From HGM04593 sp045612305 (GTDB lineage Bacteria > Bacteroidota > Bacteroidia > Bacteroidales > Bacteroidaceae): a stretch of 59,475 bases of DNA. Where the stretch lies: assembly GCA_045612305.1 (NCBI GenBank), contig JAZKYU010000014.1, positions 1 to 59,475 of the forward strand, written 5' to 3'. A model generated the notes under the pieces. That model searched no databases. It was not told the origin of the DNA and saw nothing but the letters and a program-made list of their open reading frames with translations. Positions 34,553 through 43,337 of the stretch are shown piece by piece. A program made the translations under genes and the position numbers. How positions within the stretch are numbered: the first letter of the stretch is position 1; each line of letters begins with the position of its first letter.

Positions 34553-35791
34553 TTAGTCTTTGCGAAAAATATCGCGGGTGTATACTTTGCTTTGTACGTC
34601 GTCGAGGGTGCTGTCGTAGCGGGTGGCTATGATGGCTTGTGGTTGATTTTTAAACTCGTCGTGGTTGTTTACTATTTTGCTGCCGAAGAAGGTTGTGCCC
34701 TCTTCGAGGGTGGGCTCGTATATTATAACTTTGGCTCCTTTGGCTTTAATGCGTTTCATTATGCCTTGTATGGAGGAGTGACGGAAGTTGTCGCTGCCGC
34801 TTTTCATTGTGAGGCGGTAGACGCCTATGGTGCACTGTCGTTCGGCCCCGGTGTTGTAGTCGCCGTGGCTGTAGTAGTCGTAGTATCCGGCTTTCTTTAG
34901 CACTTGGTCGGCGATGAAGTCTTTGCGGGTTACGTTGCTGTCGACTATGGCTTTTATGAGGTTTTGCGGCACGTCGTTGTAGTTGGCAAGCAACTGCTTG
35001 GTGTCTTTGGGGAGACAGTAACCGCCGTAGCCGAAGGAAGGGTTGTTGTAGTGTGTGCCGATGCGGGGGTCGAGCCCAACGCCTTGTATGATGTCGCGGG
35101 TGTTGAGACCGCGTATTTCGGCATAGGTGTCGAGCTCGTTGAAAAAGCTTACTCGCAGGGCCAGGTAGGTGTTGGCAAAGAGCTTTACGGCCTCGGCCTC
35201 TGTGGTACCCATAAAGAGTGTGTCCACGGTGGGCTTTTGTGCTCCTTGTTTGAGCAGGGTGGCGAAGGTGTGGGCCGCGTGGGCTCGTTTTTCGTCGTCT
35301 TGTGGGTAGCCTACGATGATGCGCCCCGGGTTGAGGTTGTCGTATAGTGCTTGTCCTTCGCGAAGAAACTCGGGAGAGAAGAGAATGCTTGCGGTGGGGT
35401 ACTTTGCGCTTATTTTACTTGTGAAGCCCACGGGCACGGTGCTTTTTATCACTATGGTGGCGGTGGGGTTTATGTGTGTAGCCTCCTCTATGACGCTTTC
35501 CACTGCTGTGGTGTCGAAGTTGTTGCGTGTGTTGTCGTAATTGGTAGGGGTGGCTACTATTATGTAGTCGGCTTGGCTGTAGGCTGCAACGGAGTCGGTT
35601 GTGGCTGTGAGCTGTAGCGCCTTCTCGCGGAAGTATTGTTCTATGTAGTCGTCTTTTATGGGGGATATGCGACGGTTTATCATATCCGCTTTCTGGGGTA
35701 TGATATCTATGAGTGTTACTTCGTTGTGCTGCGAGAGTAGGGTTGCAATGCTTAGGCCTACATATCCGGCGCCTGCGACTGTTATTTTCAT
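34553..35791 (-). CDS. ugd: UDP-glucose 6-dehydrogenase
   Basis: This 412-residue enzyme oxidises UDP-glucose to UDP-glucuronate with NAD+. The N-terminal Rossmann motif is VAGAGYVGLSIATLLSQ (about 4-20). The middle has SPEFLREGQALYDNLNPGRI with the catalytic-domain Glu, and the active-site Cys is in FGYGGYCLPKDTKQL near residue 256. It supplies an acidic sugar for the polymer, in keeping with its position next to the autokinase gene (19 bases after it). The GDP-mannose branch is less likely given the GGYCLPKDT form. Confidence 0.95.
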   Translation of the reverse strand: MKITVAGAGYVGLSIATLLSQHNEVTLIDIIPQKADMINRRISPIKDDYIEQYFREKALQLTATTDSVAAYSQADYIIVATPTNYDNTRNNFDTTAVESVIEEATHINPTATIVIKSTVPVGFTSKISAKYPTASILFSPEFLREGQALYDNLNPGRIIVGYPQDDEKRAHAAHTFATLLKQGAQKPTVDTLFMGTTEAEAVKLFANTYLALRVSFFNELDTYAEIRGLNTRDIIQGVGLDPRIGTHYNNPSFGYGGYCLPKDTKQLLANYNDVPQNLIKAIVDSNVTRKDFIADQVLKKAGYYDYYSHGDYNTGAERQCTIGVYRLTMKSGSDNFRHSSIQGIMKRIKAKGAKVIIYEPTLEEGTTFFGSKIVNNHDEFKNQPQAIIATRYDSTLDDVQSKVYTRDIFRKD

Positions 35792-35810
35792 TGTGTTCTC
35801 TTTTTCGAGG

Positions 35811-38216
35811 TTACTTTTGGCCGTAGCCGTAGTGGTAGCTGTTGTGGTAGCCGTAGCGATAGCTGTACTTGTAGCCGTAGCGGTTGCTGCCGGTGTATAC
35901 TCCGTTTAGTATAACTGCAATGTTTTTGAGTTTGTTCTCGGTGTACACAGTGTCTAGCTCGTGTAGCTTGCTGCGCTCCATAACGTTGGCACGAACAAGG
36001 AAGAATGTGCGGTCGGCAAATTTTTCTATGATGTGTGTGTCGGCAACGATGTCTATGGGCGGGCAGTCGATGAGCACGTATTTATACTCTTTTTTGAGTT
36101 CGTCTATGAGTTGGGCGAAGCGTGCGCTCTCGAGCAACTCTGTGGGGTTGGGAGGTATGGTGCCCACGGGTAATATGTGCAGGTTGGGGTATTTGCTGTC
36201 GGGTATTGTAACATCCTTTATGTTGTTAATCTCCCCTGCAAGGTAGTTGCTTATTCCCTTTTTGGGCGAAGATACATACTCGCTGAGTGATGCGTGGCGC
36301 ATATCGCCGTCGATGATGATTATTTTGTCTCCTTTTATGGCGAGGGAGATGGCGGTATTGAGCATGCAGAATGTTTTTCCGCTACCGGGGTTGAAAGAGG
36401 TGCATATGATGGTGCTGTTCTCTTTGCCACGGGTGAGGAACTCTATGTTGGTGCGCAATACTCTGAAGGCTTCGTTTATGATGTTGCGGCTACCGTCCTC
36501 TACTATGGCTTTTATTTTCGCTTTAGCGGTTTTCTTCTTTTTCCAAGGCAGGATGCTCGCTTTTTCGCTGTCGGGTATTTGTGGGATTTCGCCTATGATG
36601 GGTGCTGTTATATTCTCGAGGTCTTTGCGGCCGCGTACTTTGTTGTTGCTTACCTCGCGCATAACGATGAAGGCTGCAGGCAGTGCAAGGCCTATTATGA
36701 AGGCCATCATAAACGTACTGTTCTTCACGGGTGCGGTGGGTGTTACGCTACCGGTGGGCGAGGTGATGATGCGGGTTTTGTAGGCGGTGAAAGCTTGCGA
36801 GAGCTGGTTCTCTTCGCGTTTTTGTAGCAGGAAGAGATAGAGCTTCTCCTTTACACTTTGCTCGCGCTCGGCCGAAGCGAGATATTTTGTTTGCTCGGGG
36901 TTCTTTGATATCTCTTCTATGGTTTTCTTGGTCTCTTTCTCGAGTGTTGCTATCTCGGTTTCTGTTTTCTTGATAGTTGTTTTTACTGCGGCGATGATAG
37001 CTTCGCGCTTTGCAGAGAGGGCTAGGTCGAGCTTGCCTATGATGGGGCTGCTTTCGTTGCTCTTCTGGGCTTGCTCGTTGCGGGTGATGAGCGCAGCGTT
37101 GTAGTCGGTTATTTGGTTGTTGATGTTGGCGTAACCGAGTGTCTCGCCAAAGGGTAACATCTGGTTGCCCCTGCTTTCTTGCAACTTGTGGAGCATGTCT
37201 TTGAGGACGAGCAGGTCGTTGTTGAGCTTTTGCAGGCTGTTGATGTTGTCTCGGTTTTTGCTTATGTGCATAGACGCCGTGGCGCTTATGTCGGGCAGTA
37301 GGTTGCGGCTCTTGTAAGAGGAGATTGAGTTGTCGACGTCGTCGAGCTCTTCGCTGATGTATGAGAGACGCTCTTCGATAAATTTCAGTGTGCCGTCGGC
37401 CGCTTTGTTCTTGTCTTCTATCCAGTTTTTGTTGTATACATCGATGAGGGTGTATAGGATGTCGTTGGCGCGGTCGATAGAGTGGTCGTTTATTGTGATG
37501 GTTATAATTTCGCTGTCCTCTCCTTTGAGGCTGAAGGCAAGTTTGCTGCCAGTGATGGCTGTGGCTGCCTGCAGGCCTATCTGCTTGGCTTTTATGGTGC
37601 TTACGCTGTTTATGTAGCTGTTTTTGCGCACGATGACTTTGCCGAGAGGTGTCTCGACAAGGGCTATGCCGTCGGCAAGTACCCCGCTTATGGGCTCGCT
37701 TGCTATGTGGCTACCACCTTGGGCAAAGTTGCGCAAGGTGAACTCTCCCTGCGGTGTTATGTCGATGTCGACCGATGCGGTGCTCTCCTCGTCGAGGTCG
37801 TAGAACTCTACGGTTACAGGGAGCGACTCGCCGTACAGGGTATTTGTGTGGAAGGTGCCCTCGCTCTCGTACTGCATCTTGAGATTGAGTGTGCTGGCCA
37901 CCTTGCTTATAATCTCCGACGATTTGAAGGTATAAATTTCGTTGTACGCGTTTGTGGTGGTGCGTATACCCATGTTGGCAAAGTTTGCCATCTGCTCGCC
38001 AAGTGAAGGTGTTTTGGCCGACGATTTTATGAGCACCTCGCAGTAGCGCGTGTAGGTGGGCTTGGTTGTGATAATTTTGTATGTTGCTACACTAAGTGCG
38101 ATGACTAGCGAGATTAAGAACCAGTGCCAGCGGGTGAGGCAGGCATAGAGTATCTCGGTGATGTCTATGCTTGTTTCGTTTGCAAATGTTTTTTGTTTTT
38201 TTTGTGTCGCTTTCAT
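35811..38216 (-). CDS. Wzc-type polysaccharide co-polymerase / tyrosine autokinase
   Basis: An 801-residue chain-length regulator and BY-kinase. The N-terminal Wzz domain has a membrane helix at about residues 30-50, a long periplasmic coiled coil (about 270-490) and a second helix near 510. The cytoplasmic kinase has Walker A (NPGSGKTFCML, about 607-616), Walker A' (IIIDGDMRHAS) and Walker B (YVLIDCPPIDIV). The tail is a Tyr cluster, with about ten Tyr in the last 25 residues (GYKYSYRYGYHNSYHYGYG), the autophosphorylation sites. It heads the polysaccharide operon. No Wza-type exporter or initiating transferase is next to it in this window. Confidence 0.95.
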   Translation of the reverse strand: MKATQKKQKTFANETSIDITEILYACLTRWHWFLISLVIALSVATYKIITTKPTYTRYCEVLIKSSAKTPSLGEQMANFANMGIRTTTNAYNEIYTFKSSEIISKVASTLNLKMQYESEGTFHTNTLYGESLPVTVEFYDLDEESTASVDIDITPQGEFTLRNFAQGGSHIASEPISGVLADGIALVETPLGKVIVRKNSYINSVSTIKAKQIGLQAATAITGSKLAFSLKGEDSEIITITINDHSIDRANDILYTLIDVYNKNWIEDKNKAADGTLKFIEERLSYISEELDDVDNSISSYKSRNLLPDISATASMHISKNRDNINSLQKLNNDLLVLKDMLHKLQESRGNQMLPFGETLGYANINNQITDYNAALITRNEQAQKSNESSPIIGKLDLALSAKREAIIAAVKTTIKKTETEIATLEKETKKTIEEISKNPEQTKYLASAEREQSVKEKLYLFLLQKREENQLSQAFTAYKTRIITSPTGSVTPTAPVKNSTFMMAFIIGLALPAAFIVMREVSNNKVRGRKDLENITAPIIGEIPQIPDSEKASILPWKKKKTAKAKIKAIVEDGSRNIINEAFRVLRTNIEFLTRGKENSTIICTSFNPGSGKTFCMLNTAISLAIKGDKIIIIDGDMRHASLSEYVSSPKKGISNYLAGEINNIKDVTIPDSKYPNLHILPVGTIPPNPTELLESARFAQLIDELKKEYKYVLIDCPPIDIVADTHIIEKFADRTFFLVRANVMERSKLHELDTVYTENKLKNIAVILNGVYTGSNRYGYKYSYRYGYHNSYHYGYGQK

Positions 38217-38289
38217 TGCAATTGGGGTTTATTCTTGTGCTTTTATTTTTTTCTTTTTGCTTGCCGGCCTGTTTTAGGGGCAACTCTTG

Positions 38290-38297
38290 CAAAGATA
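38290..38297 (-). promoter_or_regulatory. -7 element for the exopolysaccharide operon
   Basis: The minus strand has TATCTTTG, a perfect TAnnTTTG, 73 bases before the wzc ATG. The -33 position is AT-rich without TTTG, so control by an activator or antiterminator is possible. Confidence 0.5.
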
Positions 38298-38578
38298 AGT
38301 TTTTTTTATATTTAGACATAAATATTTCCTATTTAATTTTTAAAGGGTGGTAGCATTTGTGTGTGTAGTTGTGTTGTAGAAAGGTTGTTTTGTAAATAAA
38401 ATTTACTTTGCGTTTGCGGTGCCTTGCGTGCGCGTACATATATAGTCGATAATAAGTGCTGTGTGGGGCGTGTTTTTTATTGTTTGTTGCTGATAAGGGC
38501 TTTTAGAGGGGTTGTGAGGCGCTTTTTTGATGAAAAAGAACTTTTTTTTGAAAAAAGACGCAAAAAAAAAGGCAATAA

Positions 38579-38609
38579 TGTTTGTTTCTAATGTTTTTTT
38601 ATATCTTTG
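38579..38609 (+). promoter_or_regulatory. Promoter of the histone H1-like gene
   Basis: TGTTTG at 38579-38584 is followed by TATCTTTG at 38602-38609 (17-19 bases spacing). The -7 box is perfect, 30 bases before the ATG. Confidence 0.65.
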
Positions 38610-38639
38610 CACATCATTAACCTTATTAAAGAATACATT

Positions 38640-38816
38640 ATGAAAGAGCTTATTGAAAAAATTCAGGAGGCTTACGCTGCTTTTGCAGCAGATGCAACTG
38701 CACAGGAGGAGAAAGGTAACAAAGCTGCCGGTACTCGCGCGCGTAAAGCTTCTTTGGCTATTGAGAAAATGATGAAGGAGTTCCGTAAGGCTTCTTTGGA
38801 TGCTTCTAAAAACTAA
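38640..38816 (+). CDS. Histone H1-like nucleoid protein
   Basis: A 58-residue protein of the Bacteroidetes histone H1/Hc1-like family. KELIEKIQEAYAAFAADAT at the start, then a basic helix AAGTRARKASLAIEKMMKEFRK, give one helix-rich domain with clustered Lys and Arg. Homologues are abundant DNA-binding proteins. I use ATG at 38640; the frame open from 38607 runs through the promoter-start region. It has its own strong promoter and two terminators in tandem, so it forms a small single-gene transcript. Confidence 0.9.
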   Translation: MKELIEKIQEAYAAFAADATAQEEKGNKAAGTRARKASLAIEKMMKEFRKASLDASKN

Positions 38817-38844
38817 TTTAGTAGCTTAATAGCACGTTTTATAT

Positions 38845-38870
38845 AAAAAGACCGCCAAAGCGGTCTTTTT
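38845..38870 (+). terminator. First terminator of the histone-like gene
   Basis: AAAAAGACCGC and GCGGTCTTTTT form an 11-bp stem with a 4-base loop and T-run. It is symmetrical and may work both ways. Confidence 0.9.
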
Positions 38871-38880
38871 ATGTTTTTAT

Positions 38881-38908
38881 GCCAATGCTCAATGCGTTGG
38901 CTTTTTTT
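38881..38908 (+). terminator. Second, tandem terminator
   Basis: GCCAATGC and GCGTTGGC pair (8 bp, one G-T) around TCAAT, followed by T7. It backs up the terminator just upstream. Confidence 0.75.
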
Positions 38909-39020
38909 GTTACCGGGGTAGGTTGTTTCCTGTTTGTAAGATAAAATTACTGCGCAAAGTGCTTTTTTTGTGGGCGCGGTAGTGTGGCGGCTTTTTTAGT
39001 TTGTGGTCTGTCTTTCTTGG

Positions 39021-39062
39021 CGCGCTGTTGCGCCTTCTTTAGTTAGTTTACGCGCTGTTGCG
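39021..39062. repeat. 12-base direct repeat CGCGCTGTTGCG, spaced 30 bases
   Basis: Copies at 39021-39032 and 39051-39062, start to start exactly 30 bases. The first copy is also a small hairpin (GGCGC/GCGCC at 39019-39034). About three helical turns apart, it could be a dimer or tandem regulator site for the GH2 gene. Confidence 0.55.
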
Positions 39063-39082
39063 AATTATTTATATTATATAAT

Positions 39083-39113
39083 TTTTATTTATCGAAAAAA
39101 AAGTGTATTTTAG
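39083..39113 (+). promoter_or_regulatory. Possible promoter of the GH2 gene
   Basis: TTTT, 19 bases, TATTTTAG. The -7 box has one mismatch to TAnnTTTG. The leader would be about 90 AT-rich bases. Confidence 0.4.
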
Positions 39114-39206
39114 CAAGCGATTTGTGCAGTTTGTTGGAGGAGTGCGTGCTGTGCAGTCTTTTTTTACGTTTTAAAAATTTTATGTTTAATTTATAATTAA
39201 CTGTTT

Positions 39207-42200
39207 ATGAGAAAAAAGATTCTTTCTGTGTTGACGGCAGCGCTCTTGGTGTCGTCGTTCTCTGTCGGGCAAAACCTGAAGGGGTTTGCTTATGGCGACG
39301 TTGAGGCGCCGGCAGGTAATGAATGGGAAAGTCCTACAAAACTCTCGTTGAACAAGGAGCAGCCCAAGGGTTGGTTCTTTACTTTTGACGAGGTTGAGGA
39401 TGCTCGCAAGGTGCTTCCCGAGGCGAGTGAGTATTATCTCTCGCTCGATGGTACTTGGGATTTTAACTGGGTGGGTAACCCCGGTGAGCGTCCTGCCGAT
39501 TTTTATAAGACCGACTTTGATGCTTCGGCTTGGGACAAAGTTGAGGTGCCTATGAACTGGAACGTCTATGGCTTGCAGTCCGACGGTAGCCAGAAGTATG
39601 GTACTCCTATCTATGTTAACCAGCCTGTTATCTTTAAGCACCAGGTTGCTGTGGGTGACTGGAAGGGTGGCGTTATGCGCGAGCCTGCTCCCCACCACAC
39701 AACATACAAACATCGTAACGAGGTGGGTTCTTATCGCCGTACCTTCTCTGTGCCTGAAAACTGGGATGGTCGCGAGATTTACATTAACTTCGATGGTGTT
39801 GACTCGTTCTTCTATCTTTGGATAAACGGCCGTTACGTTGGTTTCTCAAAGAACTCTCGTAACCTTGCTGCGTTTAACATTACAAAGTATTTGGTTAAGG
39901 GTGAGAACCTTGTTGCTGTGGAGGTGTATCGCAACAGTGATGCTTCGTTCCTTGAGTCGCAGGATATGTTCCGCTTGCCGGGTATCTTCCGCACTGTCTC
40001 TTTGACATCGACAAACCCTGTGGAGATACGTGACTTCCGCGTGACTACAGACCTTGACGAGGAGTACAAAGATGCTGTGGCAAATATCGCTGTGGATGTG
40101 CGCAACTTGTCGGGCAAGAAGGCTAAGGGCTACTCTGTGAAGGCTATGCTCTACAAGAATGAGCTTTACAGCGACGATAATGCTCTCGTTGAGGGTGTTG
40201 GTGCTGCTGCTACCGTTGAGTTGATGGAGAAGGGTGCAACAGCTACCGCGAAGATGGAGATGCCTGTTGCCGACCCTGCCAAGTGGAGCGCCGAGCAGCC
40301 TAACCGCTATACTTTGATAGTGCAGTTGCTCGACAAAAAGGGTCGCGTGGTTGAAACTGCTTCAACCTACATAGGTTTCCGCGAGGTGGAGATACGCGAT
40401 ACAAAGGCCGAGGATGATGAGTTTGGCCTTGCTGGTCGTTACTACTATTTGAACGGCAAACCCATTAAGATGAAGGGTGTTAACCGTCACGAGAATAACT
40501 TGGAGCGTGGCCACGCTGTTACTCGCGAGCAGATGTTCAATGAGGTGATGCTTATGCTCAAAGGCAACATCAACCACGTGCGTAATGCTCACTATCCCGA
40601 TGCTCCTTACTGGTATTATCTCTGCGATAAGTATGGTATATACCTCGAGGACGAGGCAAATATCGAGAGCCACCAATATTATTATGGTGAGGCTTCTCTC
40701 TCGCACGTTCCCGAGTTCTGCGATGCACACGTTGCCCGTGTGATGGAGATGGCACACGCCACGATGAACCGTCCCTCGGTTGTTATATGGTCGCTTGGTA
40801 ACGAGGCCGGCCCCGGTGTTAATTTTGTGGAGGCATACAAGGCATTAAAGGCTTTCGACACATCGCGCCCCGTGCAGTATGAGCGTAATAACGACATCGT
40901 GGATATGGGCTCTAACCAGTATCCATCTATAGGCTGGACACAGTATGCTGTAACAGGTAAAGCTCCCATCAAATACCCCTTCCACATATCGGAGTATGCT
41001 CACTCTATGGGTAACGCAGTGGGTAACCTCAAGGATTATTGGGATGCTATGGAGAGCACAAACTTCTTTATGGGTGGTGCTATCTGGGACTGGGCCGACC
41101 AGGCTTTCTGGAACGTTGATGCAAAAACCGGCGACCGATATATGGGTTACGGTGGTGACTTTGGCGACCGTCCCAACGACCACACATTCTGTATGAACGG
41201 TATTGTGTTCCCCGATCACTCTCCCAAACCCCAATATTGGGAGGTGAAGAAGGTGTACCAAAACGCAGGTATCTCTTTGAACGACAAAGGTGAGATTGAG
41301 ATTTTCAACAAACGCTATTTTGAAAGCTTGAGCGACCTCGACATAAAGGTAACTCTTTGGGAAGATGGTAAAGAGATAGATTCTCGTTTCGTGCCCGACC
41401 TCGCTATCGCTCCTCGCACAAAGAAGAGCTTCAAGGTGGATTTTGGCAAGGAATTGAAAGCTGACTGTGAGTACTTCATAAAGGTGCAGTTGTTGCTCAA
41501 GAAAGATATGCCCTGGGCAAAGAAAGGTTATGTGCAGATGGACGAGCAGCTTCCTTTGAAGGATGCTGTGAAGAGCATTTATATTGCTGAGGCTGCGAAG
41601 GGTGGCAAGGTTAAGGGTGCTGCCGCAAAAACAGGTGTAGATGGCAAGAGAACTTTGACAGGTGATGCTTTTGAGATTGTTTTCGACGATAACAAGGGTG
41701 TTCTCTACAGAGTTGTTTACAACGGTACCGAGGTGTTTGCTGCAGGTAACGCTATGACGCTTGGCACATATCGTGCTCCCGTAGACAACGATAACTGGGC
41801 TTGGAACAACTGGTATGTAAACGGCTTGTATAACTTGCAGGATAGCGTTATGTCGTTTGTTACAAAAACAAACAAAGATGGTAGCGTTGTTCTCCAGTAC
41901 ACTGTTCGTTCGCAGGCAAAACATCCGGGTCGTCGTGTGAAACTCGAGGATAACAACTTTGATGTTGTTGACGATACTCGTGAGCTTGGTGCAAACGACT
42001 TCCACTTTATTTCGAATCGTATATACACCATCTATCCCGATGGCTCTATAGAGCTTAACAGCGCTATAACAGGTAACAAGAATATTGACCTTGCACGTAT
42101 AGGTTATCAGTTGCAGTTGCCTACTGAGTTTAAGAACTATACATATTATGGCCGTGGTCCTTGGAATAACTACAACGACCGTTGCACTGCTGCTTTTGTG

Positions 42201-43223
42201 GAGCTCTACAACAGCACTGTTGCCGACCAATTTGTACACTTCCCCAAACCTCAGGATATGGCCAACCGCGAAGAGGTGCGTTGGGCTACTCTCACAAACG
42301 ATGCTGGTAATGGTGTGATGTTTGTTTCAACCGAGGGTATGTCTGTTTCGGCTCTTCCCTGGAACGATGTTGAGCTTACCGAGGCTGCTCACCCCTATCA
42401 GTTGCCCGCGTCTTCGGGTACTTGGTTGCACATAGACAAGAAGGTTAACGGTCTTGGTGGTAACAGCTGTGGCCAGGGTGGCCCTCTTAACCCCGACCGT
42501 GTGAAGGCTGGCGAGAACTCTGTAGGCTTCATCTTGCGTCCTGTTTATGCAGGTGAGTGCTATGCACAGAAGGCTAAGGTGCTCTCTTCGGGTGCTGTTC
42601 CCGTGATGTTGAAACGCGACCTTCGTGGTGTTGTAACTATGAGCTGTGGCAAGGAGAACGCAGAGATATACTACAAGATAGGCAAGAAGGGCAAGGCTAA
42701 AAAGTACACTGGTCCTGTAGATATGAGCAAGGGTGGTGAGATAAGCGTTTGGGAGAAGGAGACTCCTTCGTTGATGGCTTCTTACAGCTACGATGCTGTT
42801 ACATCTATTCCCGTGACCGTTGCTTTCTGCTCTAGCCAGGAGACCGGTAGCGAGGCTAGCAAGATGCTCGATGGCGACCCCACCACAATATGGCACACTA
42901 TGTACTCTGTTACAGTTGCTATTTATCCTCACTACATAGACTTCGACGCTAACGAGGAGGTTATGATTAAAGGATTTAAGTATATGCCTCGCCAGGATGG
43001 TGGTAACAACGGTAACATTAAAGACTATTCAATACAGATAAGCAACGACCGCGAGGAGTGGAGCGAGCCTATAGCTAAGGGCCGTTTCGAGAATAACTCT
43101 AAACAGCAGGTTGTGATATTTGACAAGCCTGTGAAAGCTCGTTACATCCGTTTCAACGGTTTGAGCTCACAGAATGGTCAGGACTTTGGTTCTGGTGCCG
43201 AGTTTGAGCTTATAAAAGAATAA
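39207..43223 (+). CDS. Secreted GH2 beta-galactosidase, multidomain
   Basis: A 1338-residue LacZ-type glycoside hydrolase. Residues 1-21 are a signal peptide (ending SFSVGQ). The sugar-binding domain follows (SLDGTWDFNWVGNPGERP near 75), then an immunoglobulin-like domain, then the TIM barrel with acid/base Glu533 in WSLGNEAGPG and nucleophile Glu596 in FHISEYAHSMGN. A beta-galactosidase small-chain domain lies at about 830-1110 (GTYRAPVDNDNWAWNNWY). Next come a chitobiase C-like module (SCGKENAEIYYKIG, about 1145-1195) and a C-terminal F5/8 type C (CBM32-like) domain (about 1205-1338). It removes terminal beta-galactose from host or plant glycans outside the inner membrane. It stands alone, without SusCD. 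Confidence 0.93.
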   Translation: MRKKILSVLTAALLVSSFSVGQNLKGFAYGDVEAPAGNEWESPTKLSLNKEQPKGWFFTFDEVEDARKVLPEASEYYLSLDGTWDFNWVGNPGERPADFYKTDFDASAWDKVEVPMNWNVYGLQSDGSQKYGTPIYVNQPVIFKHQVAVGDWKGGVMREPAPHHTTYKHRNEVGSYRRTFSVPENWDGREIYINFDGVDSFFYLWINGRYVGFSKNSRNLAAFNITKYLVKGENLVAVEVYRNSDASFLESQDMFRLPGIFRTVSLTSTNPVEIRDFRVTTDLDEEYKDAVANIAVDVRNLSGKKAKGYSVKAMLYKNELYSDDNALVEGVGAAATVELMEKGATATAKMEMPVADPAKWSAEQPNRYTLIVQLLDKKGRVVETASTYIGFREVEIRDTKAEDDEFGLAGRYYYLNGKPIKMKGVNRHENNLERGHAVTREQMFNEVMLMLKGNINHVRNAHYPDAPYWYYLCDKYGIYLEDEANIESHQYYYGEASLSHVPEFCDAHVARVMEMAHATMNRPSVVIWSLGNEAGPGVNFVEAYKALKAFDTSRPVQYERNNDIVDMGSNQYPSIGWTQYAVTGKAPIKYPFHISEYAHSMGNAVGNLKDYWDAMESTNFFMGGAIWDWADQAFWNVDAKTGDRYMGYGGDFGDRPNDHTFCMNGIVFPDHSPKPQYWEVKKVYQNAGISLNDKGEIEIFNKRYFESLSDLDIKVTLWEDGKEIDSRFVPDLAIAPRTKKSFKVDFGKELKADCEYFIKVQLLLKKDMPWAKKGYVQMDEQLPLKDAVKSIYIAEAAKGGKVKGAAAKTGVDGKRTLTGDAFEIVFDDNKGVLYRVVYNGTEVFAAGNAMTLGTYRAPVDNDNWAWNNWYVNGLYNLQDSVMSFVTKTNKDGSVVLQYTVRSQAKHPGRRVKLEDNNFDVVDDTRELGANDFHFISNRIYTIYPDGSIELNSAITGNKNIDLARIGYQLQLPTEFKNYTYYGRGPWNNYNDRCTAAFVELYNSTVADQFVHFPKPQDMANREEVRWATLTNDAGNGVMFVSTEGMSVSALPWNDVELTEAAHPYQLPASSGTWLHIDKKVNGLGGNSCGQGGPLNPDRVKAGENSVGFILRPVYAGECYAQKAKVLSSGAVPVMLKRDLRGVVTMSCGKENAEIYYKIGKKGKAKKYTGPVDMSKGGEISVWEKETPSLMASYSYDAVTSIPVTVAFCSSQETGSEASKMLDGDPTTIWHTMYSVTVAIYPHYIDFDANEEVMIKGFKYMPRQDGGNNGNIKDYSIQISNDREEWSEPIAKGRFENNSKQQVVIFDKPVKARYIRFNGLSSQNGQDFGSGAEFELIKE

Positions 43224-43237
43224 TCGGATACTTTAGG

Positions 43238-43263
43238 TGGTATGAGGGTGATACCTCATACCA
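43238..43263 (+). terminator. Hairpin after the GH2 gene
   Basis: TGGTATGAGG and CCTCATACCA form a 10-bp stem with a 6-base loop. No T-run follows, so it may stabilise the 3' end or end transcription inefficiently. Confidence 0.45.
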
Positions 43264-43271
43264 TCACAATT

Positions 43272-43279
43272 TATGTTTG
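43272..43279 (+). promoter_or_regulatory. -7 element for the rml operon
   Basis: TATGTTTG is a perfect TAnnTTTG, 58 bases before the rmlA ATG. No clear TTTG at -33. A small GGCG/CGCC hairpin (43307-43320) lies in the leader. Confidence 0.5.
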
Positions 43280-43337
43280 CATAATACGTTATTATAATAA
43301 TAAATGGCGTGTAAGCGCCGTGTAAAATTTTAGAACA

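Larger units (their letters stand above)
38217..38639. other. 423-base gap: divergent promoters and A-tracts
   Basis: No gene is supported. It holds the -7 element for the EPS operon, the promoter of the histone-like gene and, at 38519-38561, phased A/T tracts with a near-palindromic border (GCGCTTTTTT / AAAAAAGACGC). The middle part (38340-38510) shows nothing recognisable. Confidence 0.6.
38817..39206. other. 390-base gap before the GH2 gene: terminators, repeat, AT-rich leader
   Basis: The first 90 bases hold two terminators. A 12-base direct repeat (CGCGCTGTTGCG) occurs at 39021 and 39051. The last 140 bases are AT-rich with a weak promoter match. No coding frame is supported. Confidence 0.6.

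Noticed and set aside
40845..42239. 464-residue frame antisense to the GH2 gene
   Set aside because: Lies inside a well-supported catalytic gene and has no recognisable motif.
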